From the NCBI GenBank assembly GCA_003022485.1, contig PXTS01000046.1, forward strand, positions 1 to 38,983: a DNA stretch of 38,983 nucleotides, in the 5' to 3' direction. The translations under genes were made by a program, and so were the position numbers. This DNA comes from Bacteroidetes bacterium QS_8_68_28. Lineage in GTDB: Bacteria; Bacteroidota; Rhodothermia; Rhodothermales; Salinibacteraceae. This document shows, one piece after another, positions 22,692 through 31,777 of this stretch; position 1 is the first letter of the stretch, and each line of letters starts with the position of its first letter. The notes under the pieces are model-generated. The model saw only the letters and a list, made by a program, of their open reading frames with translations. It did not search any database and was not told where the DNA came from.

Positions 22692-25604
22692 TCATAGCAC
22701 CTCGCGCAAAAAGTGCCCCGTGTGGCTCGCTTCGCACTGGGCGATGGCCTCGGGCGGCCCGGCGCAGACGAGTGCGCCGCCGCGGTGCCCGCCCTCCGGC
22801 CCGAGATCGAGAATCCAGTCGGCGCTCTTGAGGACTTCGAGGTTGTGCTCGACGATGACCACCGAGTGGCCCGCCTCCACGAGCTGCCGAAAGGCCGAAA
22901 GCAGCCGCTCGATGTCGGCGAAGTGCAGCCCCGTCGTCGGCTCGTCGAAAAGGTAGAGCGTCCCGTCGGTGGCCTTGCCGGAAAGGTGCGAGGCCAGCTT
23001 CATGCGCTGCGCCTCCCCGCCGGAGAGCGTGGTGGACGGCTGCCCGAGCGAGAGGTAGCCCAGGCCCACGTCCCGCAGGGCCGTCAGGCGGTTGACGACA
23101 GTCGCCTCGTCGGCGAAAAAATCGGCCGCCTCGTCGATGGTCATCGCCAAGAAGTCGGCCACGTTCTTGCCGCCGTACCTGACTTCGAGGGCGTCCTGCT
23201 TGTAGCGCGTGCCGCCGCACACCTCACACTCCAGGTGGATGTCTGCCAGGAACTGCATCTCGACCTTCACGACGCCCTGCCCCTCGCAGTTTTCGCAGCG
23301 CCCGCCCGGCGTATTGAACGAGAAGTAGCCCTGGTCGAGGCCGCGCAGGTTCGCCGTGCGCGTCCCTGCGAGGAGCTTGCGAATGCCGTCGAAGGCATTG
23401 GTGTAGGTCGCGGGATTCGACCGCGGCGAGCGCCCGATGGGGCTCTGGTCGACCATCTCGACGGCCCCGACGCGCCCCGCGCCCTCGATGGCGTCGTGCT
23501 GGCCGACCTTCGCGTCGCCTTCCTCCCCCAGCTGGCGCCGCAGCCCCTCGAAGAGCGTGCTTTCCACGAGCGTGCTTTTCCCCGAGCCGCTGACGCCCGT
23601 CACGCACACGATGCCGCCCAGCGGAAAGGCCGCGTCGATGCCTCTCAGGTTGTGCTGCCGCGCGCCCCTGACGACGACGGCACGCTCCTCGTCCATCTCG
23701 CGCCGCTCGGGGACCGCGATCTTTTCGCGCCCGCTCAGGTAACGTCCCGTCAACGAGTCCTCGTCCGCTTTGATCTTCTCGAAGGTTCCCTGAAAGATCA
23801 CTTCGCCGCCGTAGCGCCCGCTGCCCGGCCCCAGGTCCACGAGGTGGTCGGCGGCCCGGAGCGTGGCCGGATCGTGCTCGACGACGAGGACGGTGTTGCC
23901 GAGGTCGCGCAGGCGGTGGAGGATGTCGATCAGGCGGTCGTTGTCGCGCGGGTGCAGCCCGATGGTAGGTTCGTCTAAGACGTAGAGGCTGCCGACGAGC
24001 GAGGACCCCAGCGACGTGGACAGGTTGATCCGCTGCGCCTCCCCGCCGGAGAGCGTCTGCGCCAGGCGGTCGAGCGTGAGGTAGTCCAGCCCCACGTCCA
24101 CGAGGTAGCGGCTGCGCTTGCGCAGTTCCTCGATCACGCGGCCCGCTTCGTCCTGCTCGTGCTCTGTCAGTTCGAGGTCTTCGAAAAAATCGCGCGCCTC
24201 GCGAGTCGTCATTTTTCCGATTTCGCCGATGGTCGTGCCGCCGACCTGCACGTAGCGCGCCTGGTCGCGCAGGCGGGTTCCGTCGCAGGCCGGGCACGGC
24301 GAGTAGCCCCGGTAGCGCGCCCTGAGGATGCGGTAGTGCATTTTGTAGGACTTCGCGTCGAGGAAGTCGAAGAAGCCCTCCACGCCGATGTAGTCGCCCT
24401 TCCCCTCCCAGACGACGCGTTTCGTCTCGTCATCGAGGTTTTTGTATGGCGTGTCGATGTCGAGCCCGTCGTCGGCGGCCACGCGGATCAGCGCGCGGAA
24501 GTGCTTGGACCACTTGTCCGACCGGAAGGGGGCAATCGCGCCGTCGCGGATCGAGAGGCGCTTGTTGGGCACCACGAGGTCCGGGTCGATGCCGGGAACG
24601 CGGCCGAAGCCCTCGCACTCCGGGCACGCGCCCAGCGGGCTGTTGAAGCTGAACAGGAGAGGCCGCGGCTCTTCGAAGCGCATCCCGTCGCGCTCGAAGA
24701 AGGCGCTGAAGCTGAGCTGCGTCTCGCCGTCGCGGCTGACGACGACGGCGCGGCCCTGTCCTTCGCCGAAGGCCTGCTCGACCGAGTCGGCCATGCGCGA
24801 GCGGGTGCTTTCGTCGCCGGGGCGCACCGCAAGGCGGTCCACCAGCACCCGCAGGCGGTCCCGGCCGTAGTAAATCGCCTTCTCGGGCGGCTTGTCGTTG
24901 AGGTCGATCAGCTCGGGCGCCTCGCCCTTTTCGCGCTGCTTCTCGGTAGGCAGCAGGAGCAGGCGCGCGAAGCCTTTTTTGAGCAGCGACGTCAGCTCGT
25001 CGGTGAGCGACCAGTCGGGGTGCTCCGGGACGGGAAAGCAGAGGTAGAACTTCGTGCCCTCGTCCAGTTCGTCCTCCGTCGCCAGCGCGACGGAGCGGGG
25101 CGTGTCTTGGGTGACTTCCTTGCCGCTGATCGGCGAAATGGTGGTGCCCAGCCGCGCGAAGAGCAGGCGCAGGTGGTCGTAGATCTCCGTCTGCGTGGCG
25201 ACGGTCGAGCGCGGGTTTTTGGAAGGGGCTTTTTGCTCGATGGCGATGGCCGGCGCCAACCCCGTGATGAGGTCGGCATCGGGCTTGTCCATGCGCTCGA
25301 GGAACTGCCGCGCATACGCCGACAGACTCTCGACGTATCGGCGCTGGCCCTCGGCGTAGATCGTGTCGAAGGCGAGACTGGACTTGCCGCTGCCCGAAGG
25401 GCCGCTGAAGACAACCAGCTCGCCGCGCGGAATGTCGAGGTCGACGCCCTTGAGGTTGTGCTGCCGCGCCCCGCGCAGCACGATGTGGCCGGCGGCCTTG
25501 CTGCGGGCGTCGTCGGCCGGCGCGCCGTCGCCGCCCCCGGTGCGCGCTTCAACGTTGGCGATGACGGGCGTGGAAGGGGGGACCGTTTCGGTGGTCTGGG
25601 CCAT
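22692..25604 (-). CDS. uvrA: excinuclease ABC subunit A (UvrA)
   Basis: The product is 970 residues. The start at MAQTTETVPPSTPVIANVEA precedes a roughly 40-residue leader and the first ATPase domain: IVLRGARQHNLKGVDLDIPR and Walker [17 protein letters not shown]. Zinc-binding cysteine pairs are visible as CPECEGFG, CPACDGTR, CENCEGQG and CEVCGGTR. The signature LSGGEAQRINL occurs in the first half and LSGGEAQRMKL in the second, with Walker A TGVSGSGKSTLVE in the second ATPase. UvrA recognises damaged DNA in nucleotide excision repair and loads UvrB. It stands alone, convergent with rpmH. Confidence 0.97.
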   Translation of the reverse strand: MAQTTETVPPSTPVIANVEARTGGGDGAPADDARSKAAGHIVLRGARQHNLKGVDLDIPRGELVVFSGPSGSGKSSLAFDTIYAEGQRRYVESLSAYARQFLERMDKPDADLITGLAPAIAIEQKAPSKNPRSTVATQTEIYDHLRLLFARLGTTISPISGKEVTQDTPRSVALATEDELDEGTKFYLCFPVPEHPDWSLTDELTSLLKKGFARLLLLPTEKQREKGEAPELIDLNDKPPEKAIYYGRDRLRVLVDRLAVRPGDESTRSRMADSVEQAFGEGQGRAVVVSRDGETQLSFSAFFERDGMRFEEPRPLLFSFNSPLGACPECEGFGRVPGIDPDLVVPNKRLSIRDGAIAPFRSDKWSKHFRALIRVAADDGLDIDTPYKNLDDETKRVVWEGKGDYIGVEGFFDFLDAKSYKMHYRILRARYRGYSPCPACDGTRLRDQARYVQVGGTTIGEIGKMTTREARDFFEDLELTEHEQDEAGRVIEELRKRSRYLVDVGLDYLTLDRLAQTLSGGEAQRINLSTSLGSSLVGSLYVLDEPTIGLHPRDNDRLIDILHRLRDLGNTVLVVEHDPATLRAADHLVDLGPGSGRYGGEVIFQGTFEKIKADEDSLTGRYLSGREKIAVPERREMDEERAVVVRGARQHNLRGIDAAFPLGGIVCVTGVSGSGKSTLVESTLFEGLRRQLGEEGDAKVGQHDAIEGAGRVGAVEMVDQSPIGRSPRSNPATYTNAFDGIRKLLAGTRTANLRGLDQGYFSFNTPGGRCENCEGQGVVKVEMQFLADIHLECEVCGGTRYKQDALEVRYGGKNVADFLAMTIDEAADFFADEATVVNRLTALRDVGLGYLSLGQPSTTLSGGEAQRMKLASHLSGKATDGTLYLFDEPTTGLHFADIERLLSAFRQLVEAGHSVVIVEHNLEVLKSADWILDLGPEGGHRGGALVCAGPPEAIAQCEASHTGHFLREVL

Positions 25605-25743
25605 CGGCGGCGGGCGGGTCTTCGCAAAAGAGAAAAATGCGGCGACGATCCCTGGTTTTCTATGCACCAGCGCCGCAGATGATGCCGGGACGGGCCGTTG
25701 GTGGGAATGGGAAACACCCGCAGAGACGCGGGATCTCGCGCCT

Positions 25744-26226
25744 CTACTCTTCTGCGATTTTCCGTTCCAGAAACATCCGGTCGAGCGCGTCCTTTTCGCG
25801 CCCCGTCTGCTTCATCTTCAGCAACAGACGCGCGGAAGCGAAAGGAATCGAGACGCCTTCGATCTCGTGATGTTCGACCTCGCCTTCAGCGTCGGCGAAG
25901 GAAAAGCCGGCAGTTTCGAGCATCAAATCTACGATGATTTCATCGGCTACGCGGACGACGGTGAACTGCTCCAGGTCGCCGTCGTCCATGTCACGCACGG
26001 CCCGGTCGGGCAGCATCTCCAGCGCTTTGCGGACGCGCTCGATGTTCGCCTGCGACGGTTCCAGCAGCAAATCGATGTTCTCGGTGGCACGCAGGTGGCC
26101 GTGCTGGATAACGGCCATGCCCCCGACGACGATGTAGCGCGCCTCGCGGCGGTTCAGTTCTCGGCAGAGGGAAAAGAGGTCTTCTCCTCCGGGCGGGCGG
26201 GGCGGCTCTGGTGATGACGTTTCCAT
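25744..26226 (-). CDS. nucleotidyltransferase-fold protein (MNT/DUF6036-like)
   Basis: The product is 160 residues. The nucleotidyltransferase fold is indicated by ARYIVVGGMAVIQHGHLRAT followed by ENIDLLLEPSQAN, the positions of the G-G/S and D-x-D-type motif. Here the acidic pair reads NIDLLL, so one Asp may be missing. FTVVRVADEIIVDLMLETA and the C-terminal LLLKMKQTGREKDALDRMFL follow. Relatives act in toxin-antitoxin or abortive-infection modules. It overlaps a small upstream gene by 73 bp on the same strand, indicating a coupled pair. Substrate and activity are not known. Confidence 0.75.
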   Translation of the reverse strand: METSSPEPPRPPGGEDLFSLCRELNRREARYIVVGGMAVIQHGHLRATENIDLLLEPSQANIERVRKALEMLPDRAVRDMDDGDLEQFTVVRVADEIIVDLMLETAGFSFADAEGEVEHHEIEGVSIPFASARLLLKMKQTGREKDALDRMFLERKIAEE

Positions 26227-26375
26227 TCCTCAAATTCGGCGAAGCTGGTAAACCGAAACACCCCACGCGGCGCCCCCTGCGTGCCGCGCAGCTTGCCGGC
26301 GGTGCGCTGGAGACGGTCGAAGCGCTCCCAGTAGGAGGGCAGCTTCTCTTCGTCGCCGACGACTTTCATGGACAT
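26154..26375 (-). CDS. small partner protein overlapping the nucleotidyltransferase gene
   Basis: The product is about 73 residues, from the ATG at 26375 (or 26369). It reads SMKVVGDEEKLPSYWERFDR, then GVFRFTSFAEFEEWKRHHQS. The FRFTSFAEFEEW segment resembles small proteins that often precede nucleotidyltransferases of toxin-antitoxin type. Its 3' end runs 73 bp into the next gene in another frame. I infer a two-gene module but cannot say which is toxin and which antitoxin. Confidence 0.6.
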   Translation of the reverse strand: MSMKVVGDEEKLPSYWERFDRLQRTAGKLRGTQGAPRGVFRFTSFAEFEEWKRHHQSRPARPEEKTSFPSAEN

Positions 26376-26608
26376 GCGGACGTGTAGGCGGTGGCAAGTG
26401 CGGTTGGACGCCGTTGAAAACCAGCACGCGAAGGGCGGCGTTCCCATTTCTCAGATAACAGCCTTCAGCCCCTCGGCCCGAAAGGCACCGCGGGGGTATG
26501 GCCTTCGGTTAGGGCGCCCACTCCGTTCGGAGCGCAACACCACCGGGCGTCTTCGAGTAGCAGCAGGCGCGTCTCTTTTCTGTGAAGCGCCCGCTTTTCT
26601 TCGCGCCC

Positions 26609-28819
26609 GTGAGCTTTCTGAATCCCTGGATGCTGATGGGGCTGGCCGCCGCCGCCGTGCCCATCGCGGTGCACTTCTTCAACCTGCGGCGGCCACGCCA
26701 GGTGGACTTTTCGTCGCTGGCGTTCGTGCGGCAGGTCGAGGAGCGCACCATGCAGCGCCTGCGCCTGAAGCGATGGCTGCTCTTGGCGCTGCGCGTCTTG
26801 GCGGTGGCGTGCCTGGCATTGGCCTTCGCGCAGCCGGTCCTGAGCCCCGACCTCGCGCAGTCGGCAGGCGGAGCCGGGCAAGCACCCGCCGCGATGGCCG
26901 TGGTGGTGGACAATTCCCTCTCGATGACGCGCCGCTCGGGTGGGCAGGGAACCTACCTGCGCCAGGCGAAGGCCCGCGCCGCCGCCCTGGCCGGCCAGAT
27001 GCGCTCCGGCGACCGTCTGCACCTGAGCGCCACCGCCGGCCTGGAGGACCCTCAGCGTGGCGCCTTTCGCAATGCCGGGACCGCCCGCGAGGCGATCCGC
27101 AGCGTCGAGGCGCGCGCCGGGGCCGCGCCGCTGGCACGCGCCGCGCGCCGCGCCGCCCGTCGCCTCGCCGAGTCGAGCCGTCCCAACCGCGAGCTCTATC
27201 TCTTTACCGACCTGCAAAAGAGCACGCTGGCCGACACACTCGCCGGGGAGGCGGCGGCGGGTTCAGAAGCGGACGGAGGCGTGCGCGCCGCCCTGGTGCC
27301 CGTCGGCGGGGGCGCGCCGCAGAACGTGGCCGTCACCGACGTGACCGTCGAGAGCCGCATCGTCGAGGTCGGTGAGCCGGCGCGGCTCACGGCCACGCTC
27401 GAAAACGTCGGTCCAGAGGCACGCGAGAGCATCGGCGCGAGCGTGTACCTCGGCGCGGAGGATCGCGCGCAGCGCGTGGCGCAGGCCACGGCCGACCTTG
27501 AGCCCGGCGCCTCGCAGACGGTGTCCTTCACCGTCACCCCGCGCCGGCGCGGCTGGCGACCCGGCCGCGTCGAGATCGAGAGCGACGGCTTTGCTGCCGA
27601 CGACACGCGCCACTTCGTGTTGCACGTGCCCCGCGAGCGGCGCGTGCTGGTGGTGCGCGGGCAAGGCCAGACCACGCGCTACGTGGAGCTGGCGCTGGCC
27701 TCGGGGCGCGGGGAGTCGGGCAGTGCGCAGGGAAGCATTTTCCAGCCCCGGGTTCTCGACGAGGGACAGCTGGCCGGGGCGGACCTCTCGGCCTACGACG
27801 CGGTGGTGCTGGTGGGACCGCAGTCGCTGGCCAGCGGCACCCGCCAGGCGCTGGGGCGCTTCGTGCGGGACGGGGGCGGCCTGCTGCTCTTTCCGCGCTC
27901 CTTCGGCGGGCAGGAGGGCAGCAGCGGGGCGCAAGCCGACTACAACGCGCTCCTGAGCCGGCTGGGGAGCGGGCAGATCACCGGCGTAAGCGGCGACGGA
28001 AGCGGTGGCGGAAGCGGCCCGCGCCAGCCCGTCACCTCGTTCGAGCGCGCGGACACCGACCACCCGCTCTTCGAGGGCGTCTTCGACCCCTCGCGCGCGT
28101 CGGGGCCGCGCGTGGAGCGCCCTACCCTCTACCGCGTGGCCGACTACGACGCGCGCGCTGCCGAGGAGCAGACGCTGATCCGCCTCTCCAACGGGCGGCC
28201 CTTTCTGCAAGAGATTCGCCACGGGCAGGGGGCGGCACTCTTCATGGCCTCTGCACCGAATCAGGAGTGGAGCGACCTGCCCACGCGCGGCCTCTTCGTG
28301 CCGCTGCTGTACCGCTCGCTCTTCTACCTTTCCTCAAGCGGAGGCCGGCGCGCAGAGACGCTCACGGCAGGCCGGCCGGGCGAGCTCCGCGTGCGCACCG
28401 CCGGCAGCAGCGCCGGCGCCCCGCTCCGCCTCGTCGGGCCGCAGGGGCAGGAAGTGACGCCCCGGCAGCAACGCCTCTTTGGGGCCACCTTGATTCAGAC
28501 GAACGGCCGTCTGCGCACGCCCGGCGTCTACGACGTGCGCCGGGAAGGCGACCTCGTGCGGCGCGTGGCCCTCAACCTCGACCCCGCCGAGTCAGACGTG
28601 CGCGCCGCCGCCCCCGAGGAAGCCACCGCGCGCATCGCCCAGGCGCTGGGGACCCGGGGCGACGTGCAGGTGATTGCGGACCCGGGCGCGCAAGAGCTCG
28701 CGCGCCCCTTCGCCGGGCAGGCCGGGCGGGAGCTGTGGAACGTGTTTCTGGCGCTGGCGCTGGCGCTCCTGGTCGCCGAGATGCTCGCGGCCCGCCACTG
28801 GACGCCGGAGGAGGCGTGA
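26609..28819 (+). CDS. BatA-type membrane protein with von Willebrand A domain
   Basis: The product is about 736 residues. I prefer GTG at 26609 (SFLNPWMLMGLAAAAVPIAV), the usual start of BatA N-terminal domains; GTG at 26582 adds nine residues. Two membrane segments and the LRLKRWLLLALRVLAVACLA stretch follow. The vWA metal site is AVVVDNSLSMTRRSGG near residue 100. A CARDB-like beta domain (about 235-345) precedes a glutamine-amidotransferase-like region (SAYDAVVLVGPQSLASGT). A final membrane helix is near the C-terminus. Such proteins usually act with MoxR ATPases; none is seen here. It is a single-gene unit, not part of a bat operon. Confidence 0.85.
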   Translation: MSFLNPWMLMGLAAAAVPIAVHFFNLRRPRQVDFSSLAFVRQVEERTMQRLRLKRWLLLALRVLAVACLALAFAQPVLSPDLAQSAGGAGQAPAAMAVVVDNSLSMTRRSGGQGTYLRQAKARAAALAGQMRSGDRLHLSATAGLEDPQRGAFRNAGTAREAIRSVEARAGAAPLARAARRAARRLAESSRPNRELYLFTDLQKSTLADTLAGEAAAGSEADGGVRAALVPVGGGAPQNVAVTDVTVESRIVEVGEPARLTATLENVGPEARESIGASVYLGAEDRAQRVAQATADLEPGASQTVSFTVTPRRRGWRPGRVEIESDGFAADDTRHFVLHVPRERRVLVVRGQGQTTRYVELALASGRGESGSAQGSIFQPRVLDEGQLAGADLSAYDAVVLVGPQSLASGTRQALGRFVRDGGGLLLFPRSFGGQEGSSGAQADYNALLSRLGSGQITGVSGDGSGGGSGPRQPVTSFERADTDHPLFEGVFDPSRASGPRVERPTLYRVADYDARAAEEQTLIRLSNGRPFLQEIRHGQGAALFMASAPNQEWSDLPTRGLFVPLLYRSLFYLSSSGGRRAETLTAGRPGELRVRTAGSSAGAPLRLVGPQGQEVTPRQQRLFGATLIQTNGRLRTPGVYDVRREGDLVRRVALNLDPAESDVRAAAPEEATARIAQALGTRGDVQVIADPGAQELARPFAGQAGRELWNVFLALALALLVAEMLAARHWTPEEA

Positions 28820-28903
28820 TGGGTTGGCCGACCCTTCAACCTGAAACCGCCAGCGCGTCGCCGGGAAAAGCCATCCTGCGACTCCCCATCCCCTTCCGGG
28901 CAG

Positions 28904-29482
28904 TCAGTCGTTGCTGCGTTGCGCTCCGGTTGCGCTTGCACCAGAAGCATCGGCCTCTTCACGGCGCTTTTCGACGTAGGCGGCGGCCTCTTCTTCACGC
29001 TCGAAGACGGTCGCCTGGTCGTAGCGCCCCCCGACCAGCCAGTCGCCGCCGAGGGCAACGTTCTGGTCGTAGCGCACCGCGCCGGTCTCGCTGTTTTCCA
29101 AGACGACGAAGCGGGGTCCGTCGGGGAGCCGCTCTTCGAGAGCCTCGCTCATGTCCTGGGGCGAGGAGTAGCGACTGAGCTCGCGGAAGCCGCCGCCGGG
29201 AGATTCGCCCTCCTCCGCCGGCGGGCGCAGGCTCACGCGGTGGCGCCCGGAGGCCGGGTCGCGCGAGAGGCGGTATTCCCCCAAGTCGCGGGGCGCCTCA
29301 TCGGCCTTCTCGTTCTTCGCCGCGCCGATTTCCGCTTCGTCCTCGACGCGCTCGGCGCGGGGCGCGGGATCGGGCGGCTGCTGGGCGCGCACGCTTGAGG
29401 TCAGCGGGTCGTCGGGGCCCTCTCCCGGGTGCGTGCCCTGGAGGGGAATGTCGTCGTCGGGCGCGGTGTCGTCGGGGAGCAT
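28904..29482 (-). CDS. acidic hypothetical protein
   Basis: The product is 192 residues from the ATG at 29482 (MLPDDTAPDDDIPLQ). It is rich in Asp and Glu throughout. The N-terminal half looks disordered (GEGPDDPLTSSVRAQQPPDP). The C-terminal half has short beta segments (GPRFVVLENSETGAVRYDQN, GDWLVGGRYDQATVF) and a charged helix. No signal peptide is seen. The family is not recognised. The strong acidity suits a cytoplasmic protein of a salt-in organism. It is divergent from the LamG/T9SS gene. Confidence 0.7.
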   Translation of the reverse strand: MLPDDTAPDDDIPLQGTHPGEGPDDPLTSSVRAQQPPDPAPRAERVEDEAEIGAAKNEKADEAPRDLGEYRLSRDPASGRHRVSLRPPAEEGESPGGGFRELSRYSSPQDMSEALEERLPDGPRFVVLENSETGAVRYDQNVALGGDWLVGGRYDQATVFEREEEAAAYVEKRREEADASGASATGAQRSND

Positions 29483-29549
29483 GGAAGGAGCTTCGGTCGA
29501 GCAGGAGAAGAGACGGGCCTGGAGCGTCCAAGATAATGCCTCGGAGCAC

Positions 29550-29594
29550 CTTCGTAAAGCAGTGCTTCGTAAAGTAGTGCTTCGTAAAGCAGCG
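29550..29594 (-). repeat. 3 x 15-bp tandem repeat between divergent genes
   Basis: CTTCGTAAAGCAGTG and two near-identical copies lie at 29550, 29565 and 29580, in the 316-bp intergenic region between the acidic hypothetical protein and the LamG protein. An upstream in-frame extension of the hypothetical gene would translate it, but the extension looks non-coding. Confidence 0.9.
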
Positions 29595-29666
29595 CTTGCA
29601 CGCAACTGCTCAGCCTCCGCAAAGTGCAGTTCAGAAAAATCGCGGGCGTCAATTCACATTCCGGCG

Positions 29667-29696
29667 TTGACACTTCGGCGAGTGGAGCGTATTTTC
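29667..29696 (+). promoter_or_regulatory. predicted promoter of the LamG/T9SS gene
   Basis: TTG (29667-29669), 20 nt, then TATTTTC (29690-29696), close to the Bacteroidetes -33/-7 pattern. Transcription would start about 95 bp before the ATG. Confidence 0.4.
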
Positions 29697-29798
29697 ACCC
29701 CCGTTTTGAAGGCGGCCTCCTACCGGCCAGTAGGTGGCGTGCTGTTTGCTCTTCTTGTCGCTGCTCGCCGTCCGTTCGGCCCGTCGCTGTTTCTGACC

Positions 29799-31610
29799 AT
29801 GAACGAGTGTACCGACCGGCCCGAGCGCGTGGCGCGCGTGCTCTTGGCGAAAGCTCTTTCGTTGGCCGTGCTCGTGCTCGGGAGCGCAGGCGTGGCGCGC
29901 GCGCAGTTTACCGAGGCCCCAGCCGGGCCGCGCGAGGTGCCGGCCGGGCAGACGGTCAACCTCTTCGCGCAGTGGGAAGGGGGCACGTCGGTGGACGGCT
30001 TCTACGCGGAGCTGCCGCGCGGCTGGCGGCTCGAAGGCGCCACAGCCTTGCAGAGCGGGGGGGCCCGGCGCGCGCCCCTGACGGTGCGCCCGGCCGAGGG
30101 AGAGGACGTCTACTTCATCGGGGCGGAGCGGACGTTGCGCGGCTCCGTGGAGCTGGTCCTGCGCGTGCGCATCGGCGAACGGGCCGGGCGGGCGACGTGG
30201 GCGCTGGTCCCGTTTACGTACCGCGCCGAAGAGCGCCTGCGCCGCCTGCGCGCACGCCGCCTGGAGCGCCGCGCGACGGTCGAGGAGAAGGCGACGACCG
30301 AGGGAAACCGCGTGTTTTCCTTCCAGAAGGCCGCCGCGCCGTTGCTGCTGGGCCGCACGCGGCTGCCTGCGCTCTCCACGCGCGCCCCGTTCACCGTGGA
30401 AACGTGGTTCAAGACGACCGGCCTCGGAGAGGTCGTACTCTCCACCTGGGACGGGGCCGCGCAACGCCCGTACCCGTTGGAGCTGGTCATCGGGCCAGGG
30501 GGGCGACTGCACTACTACCGGGGTCGCCCGAGCCGTCACGAATCGATGGTCACCCCCCAGCCGGTCGCCGACGGCGCGTGGCACCACGCCGCCGTCACGC
30601 ACGACCCCGAGGCCGGGCGTACGCGTCTGCTCCTCGACGGGGTGGCGGTGGACTCGTTGCGCGGCACCGTCCCCCTGGAGCCGAACCGCGAAGTCGTCGC
30701 CCTCGGCGGGCGCGTGCCCCCGCTTCGCCCGCGCGAGGAAGACACGACCGCGCAGCAGATGGGCGGGTTCACCGGAACGCTCGACGAGGTCCATTTCTGG
30801 CCGCAGGCGCGCCGCCCGGAGGCTGTGCGCCGCACCATGCGCCAGCCGCGCCCCACCGCCGCGCAACAAGAGACGGCAAAGGCGCCGCTGGGCGCCGACG
30901 AGCCCGGCGCGGCGCTGCTTCATTTCGAAGGCGAGGACTGGCCCCCCGCGTTCGTCACCGGCGAGCTGCCGCCGGGCACAGAGCGCGTACGCTCGGGGCT
31001 GCGCTTCTACGCGCCCATCACGGAGCTCCGCGCGCGCACGTCCGCCAACACGTCCGACGACCAACAGAACTCGTCTTCCGAGGCGTCTGCCCGGGGGGCG
31101 GTGTCGCTTTCGTGGCAGGCTCCCGGGCGCGGCGCCTTCGTCATCGAGCGTTCGACCGACGGGGAAGACTTCCGCGAAATCGGCCGGCGCGAGGCGCAAG
31201 AGGGGCGTCGCCGCTACACCTTCACCGACGCGGAAGCCTCTGCCGAGGTCGTCTTCTACCGCATCCGCCAGCAGTTCGCCGGCGGGGCCGAGCGCACCAG
31301 CGGCACGCTCAAAGTGGGGCGCGGCACGTCCCCCGACGCCCCGAAGCAGGGCGTGACGCTGGTGGGCAACTTCCCCAATCCCTTCAGTGAGGAAACAACC
31401 ATCGCCTACCAAGTGCGCGAGGAGACGCGCGTGCGCCTGTCGGTGTGGAGCCTGACGGGCCAGCGCGTGGCGACCCTGCTGGACAAGCGCCAGAGCACCG
31501 GCCACAAGAAGGTAACGTTCCGCCCGCAGAATCTTTCGAGCGGTACGTACTTCGTACGCCTGCGCGCCGGGGGGAAGACCCGTACGCACAAAATGGCGCT
31601 GGTGAAGTAG
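29799..31610 (+). CDS. secreted LamG-domain protein with type IX secretion sorting domain
   Basis: The product is 603 residues. The start at MNECTDRPERVARVLLAKAL gives a signal peptide ending near GVARAQ. A beta-rich domain (about 30-150) precedes a coiled stretch (EERLRRLRARRLERRATVEE). A LamG/concanavalin-like domain follows (PFTVETWFKTTGLGEVVLST, WHHAAVTHDPEAGRTRLLLD, FTGTLDEVHFWPQARRPEAV). A fibronectin-like segment leads to the C-terminal sorting domain: LVGNFPNPFSEETTIAYQV, VWSLTGQRVATLL and SSGTYFVRLRAGGKTRTHKM. This tail directs export through the type IX system and attachment to the surface. Ligand is unknown. Confidence 0.88.
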   Translation: MNECTDRPERVARVLLAKALSLAVLVLGSAGVARAQFTEAPAGPREVPAGQTVNLFAQWEGGTSVDGFYAELPRGWRLEGATALQSGGARRAPLTVRPAEGEDVYFIGAERTLRGSVELVLRVRIGERAGRATWALVPFTYRAEERLRRLRARRLERRATVEEKATTEGNRVFSFQKAAAPLLLGRTRLPALSTRAPFTVETWFKTTGLGEVVLSTWDGAAQRPYPLELVIGPGGRLHYYRGRPSRHESMVTPQPVADGAWHHAAVTHDPEAGRTRLLLDGVAVDSLRGTVPLEPNREVVALGGRVPPLRPREEDTTAQQMGGFTGTLDEVHFWPQARRPEAVRRTMRQPRPTAAQQETAKAPLGADEPGAALLHFEGEDWPPAFVTGELPPGTERVRSGLRFYAPITELRARTSANTSDDQQNSSSEASARGAVSLSWQAPGRGAFVIERSTDGEDFREIGRREAQEGRRRYTFTDAEASAEVVFYRIRQQFAGGAERTSGTLKVGRGTSPDAPKQGVTLVGNFPNPFSEETTIAYQVREETRVRLSVWSLTGQRVATLLDKRQSTGHKKVTFRPQNLSSGTYFVRLRAGGKTRTHKMALVK

Positions 31611-31653
31611 TGCTCCGGTGTTCGGGGGTTGTCGTGCTCCTCGGGGCACGCGA

Positions 31654-31687
31654 CTGTACCACCAGAGCCTCTGTACCACCAGAGTCC
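31654..31687 (+). repeat. 2 x 17-bp tandem repeat after the LamG gene
   Basis: CTGTACCACCAGAGCCT (31654-31670) is followed by CTGTACCACCAGAGTCC (31671-31687), 15 of 17 identical, in the intergenic stretch before the UPF0173 gene. Confidence 0.9.
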
Positions 31688-31777
31688 TACAACACGCCGG
31701 CACCGCCTGAACTTTCCGGCGGGCCGTTTCTTACAAAAAGCGATTTTCACCCTCTCCCCCAGCCGCCTTCTGAAAGC

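Noticed and set aside
29649-31703. A 684-residue minus-strand open frame
   Set aside because: It is antisense to the LamG/T9SS gene, with no recognisable domain.
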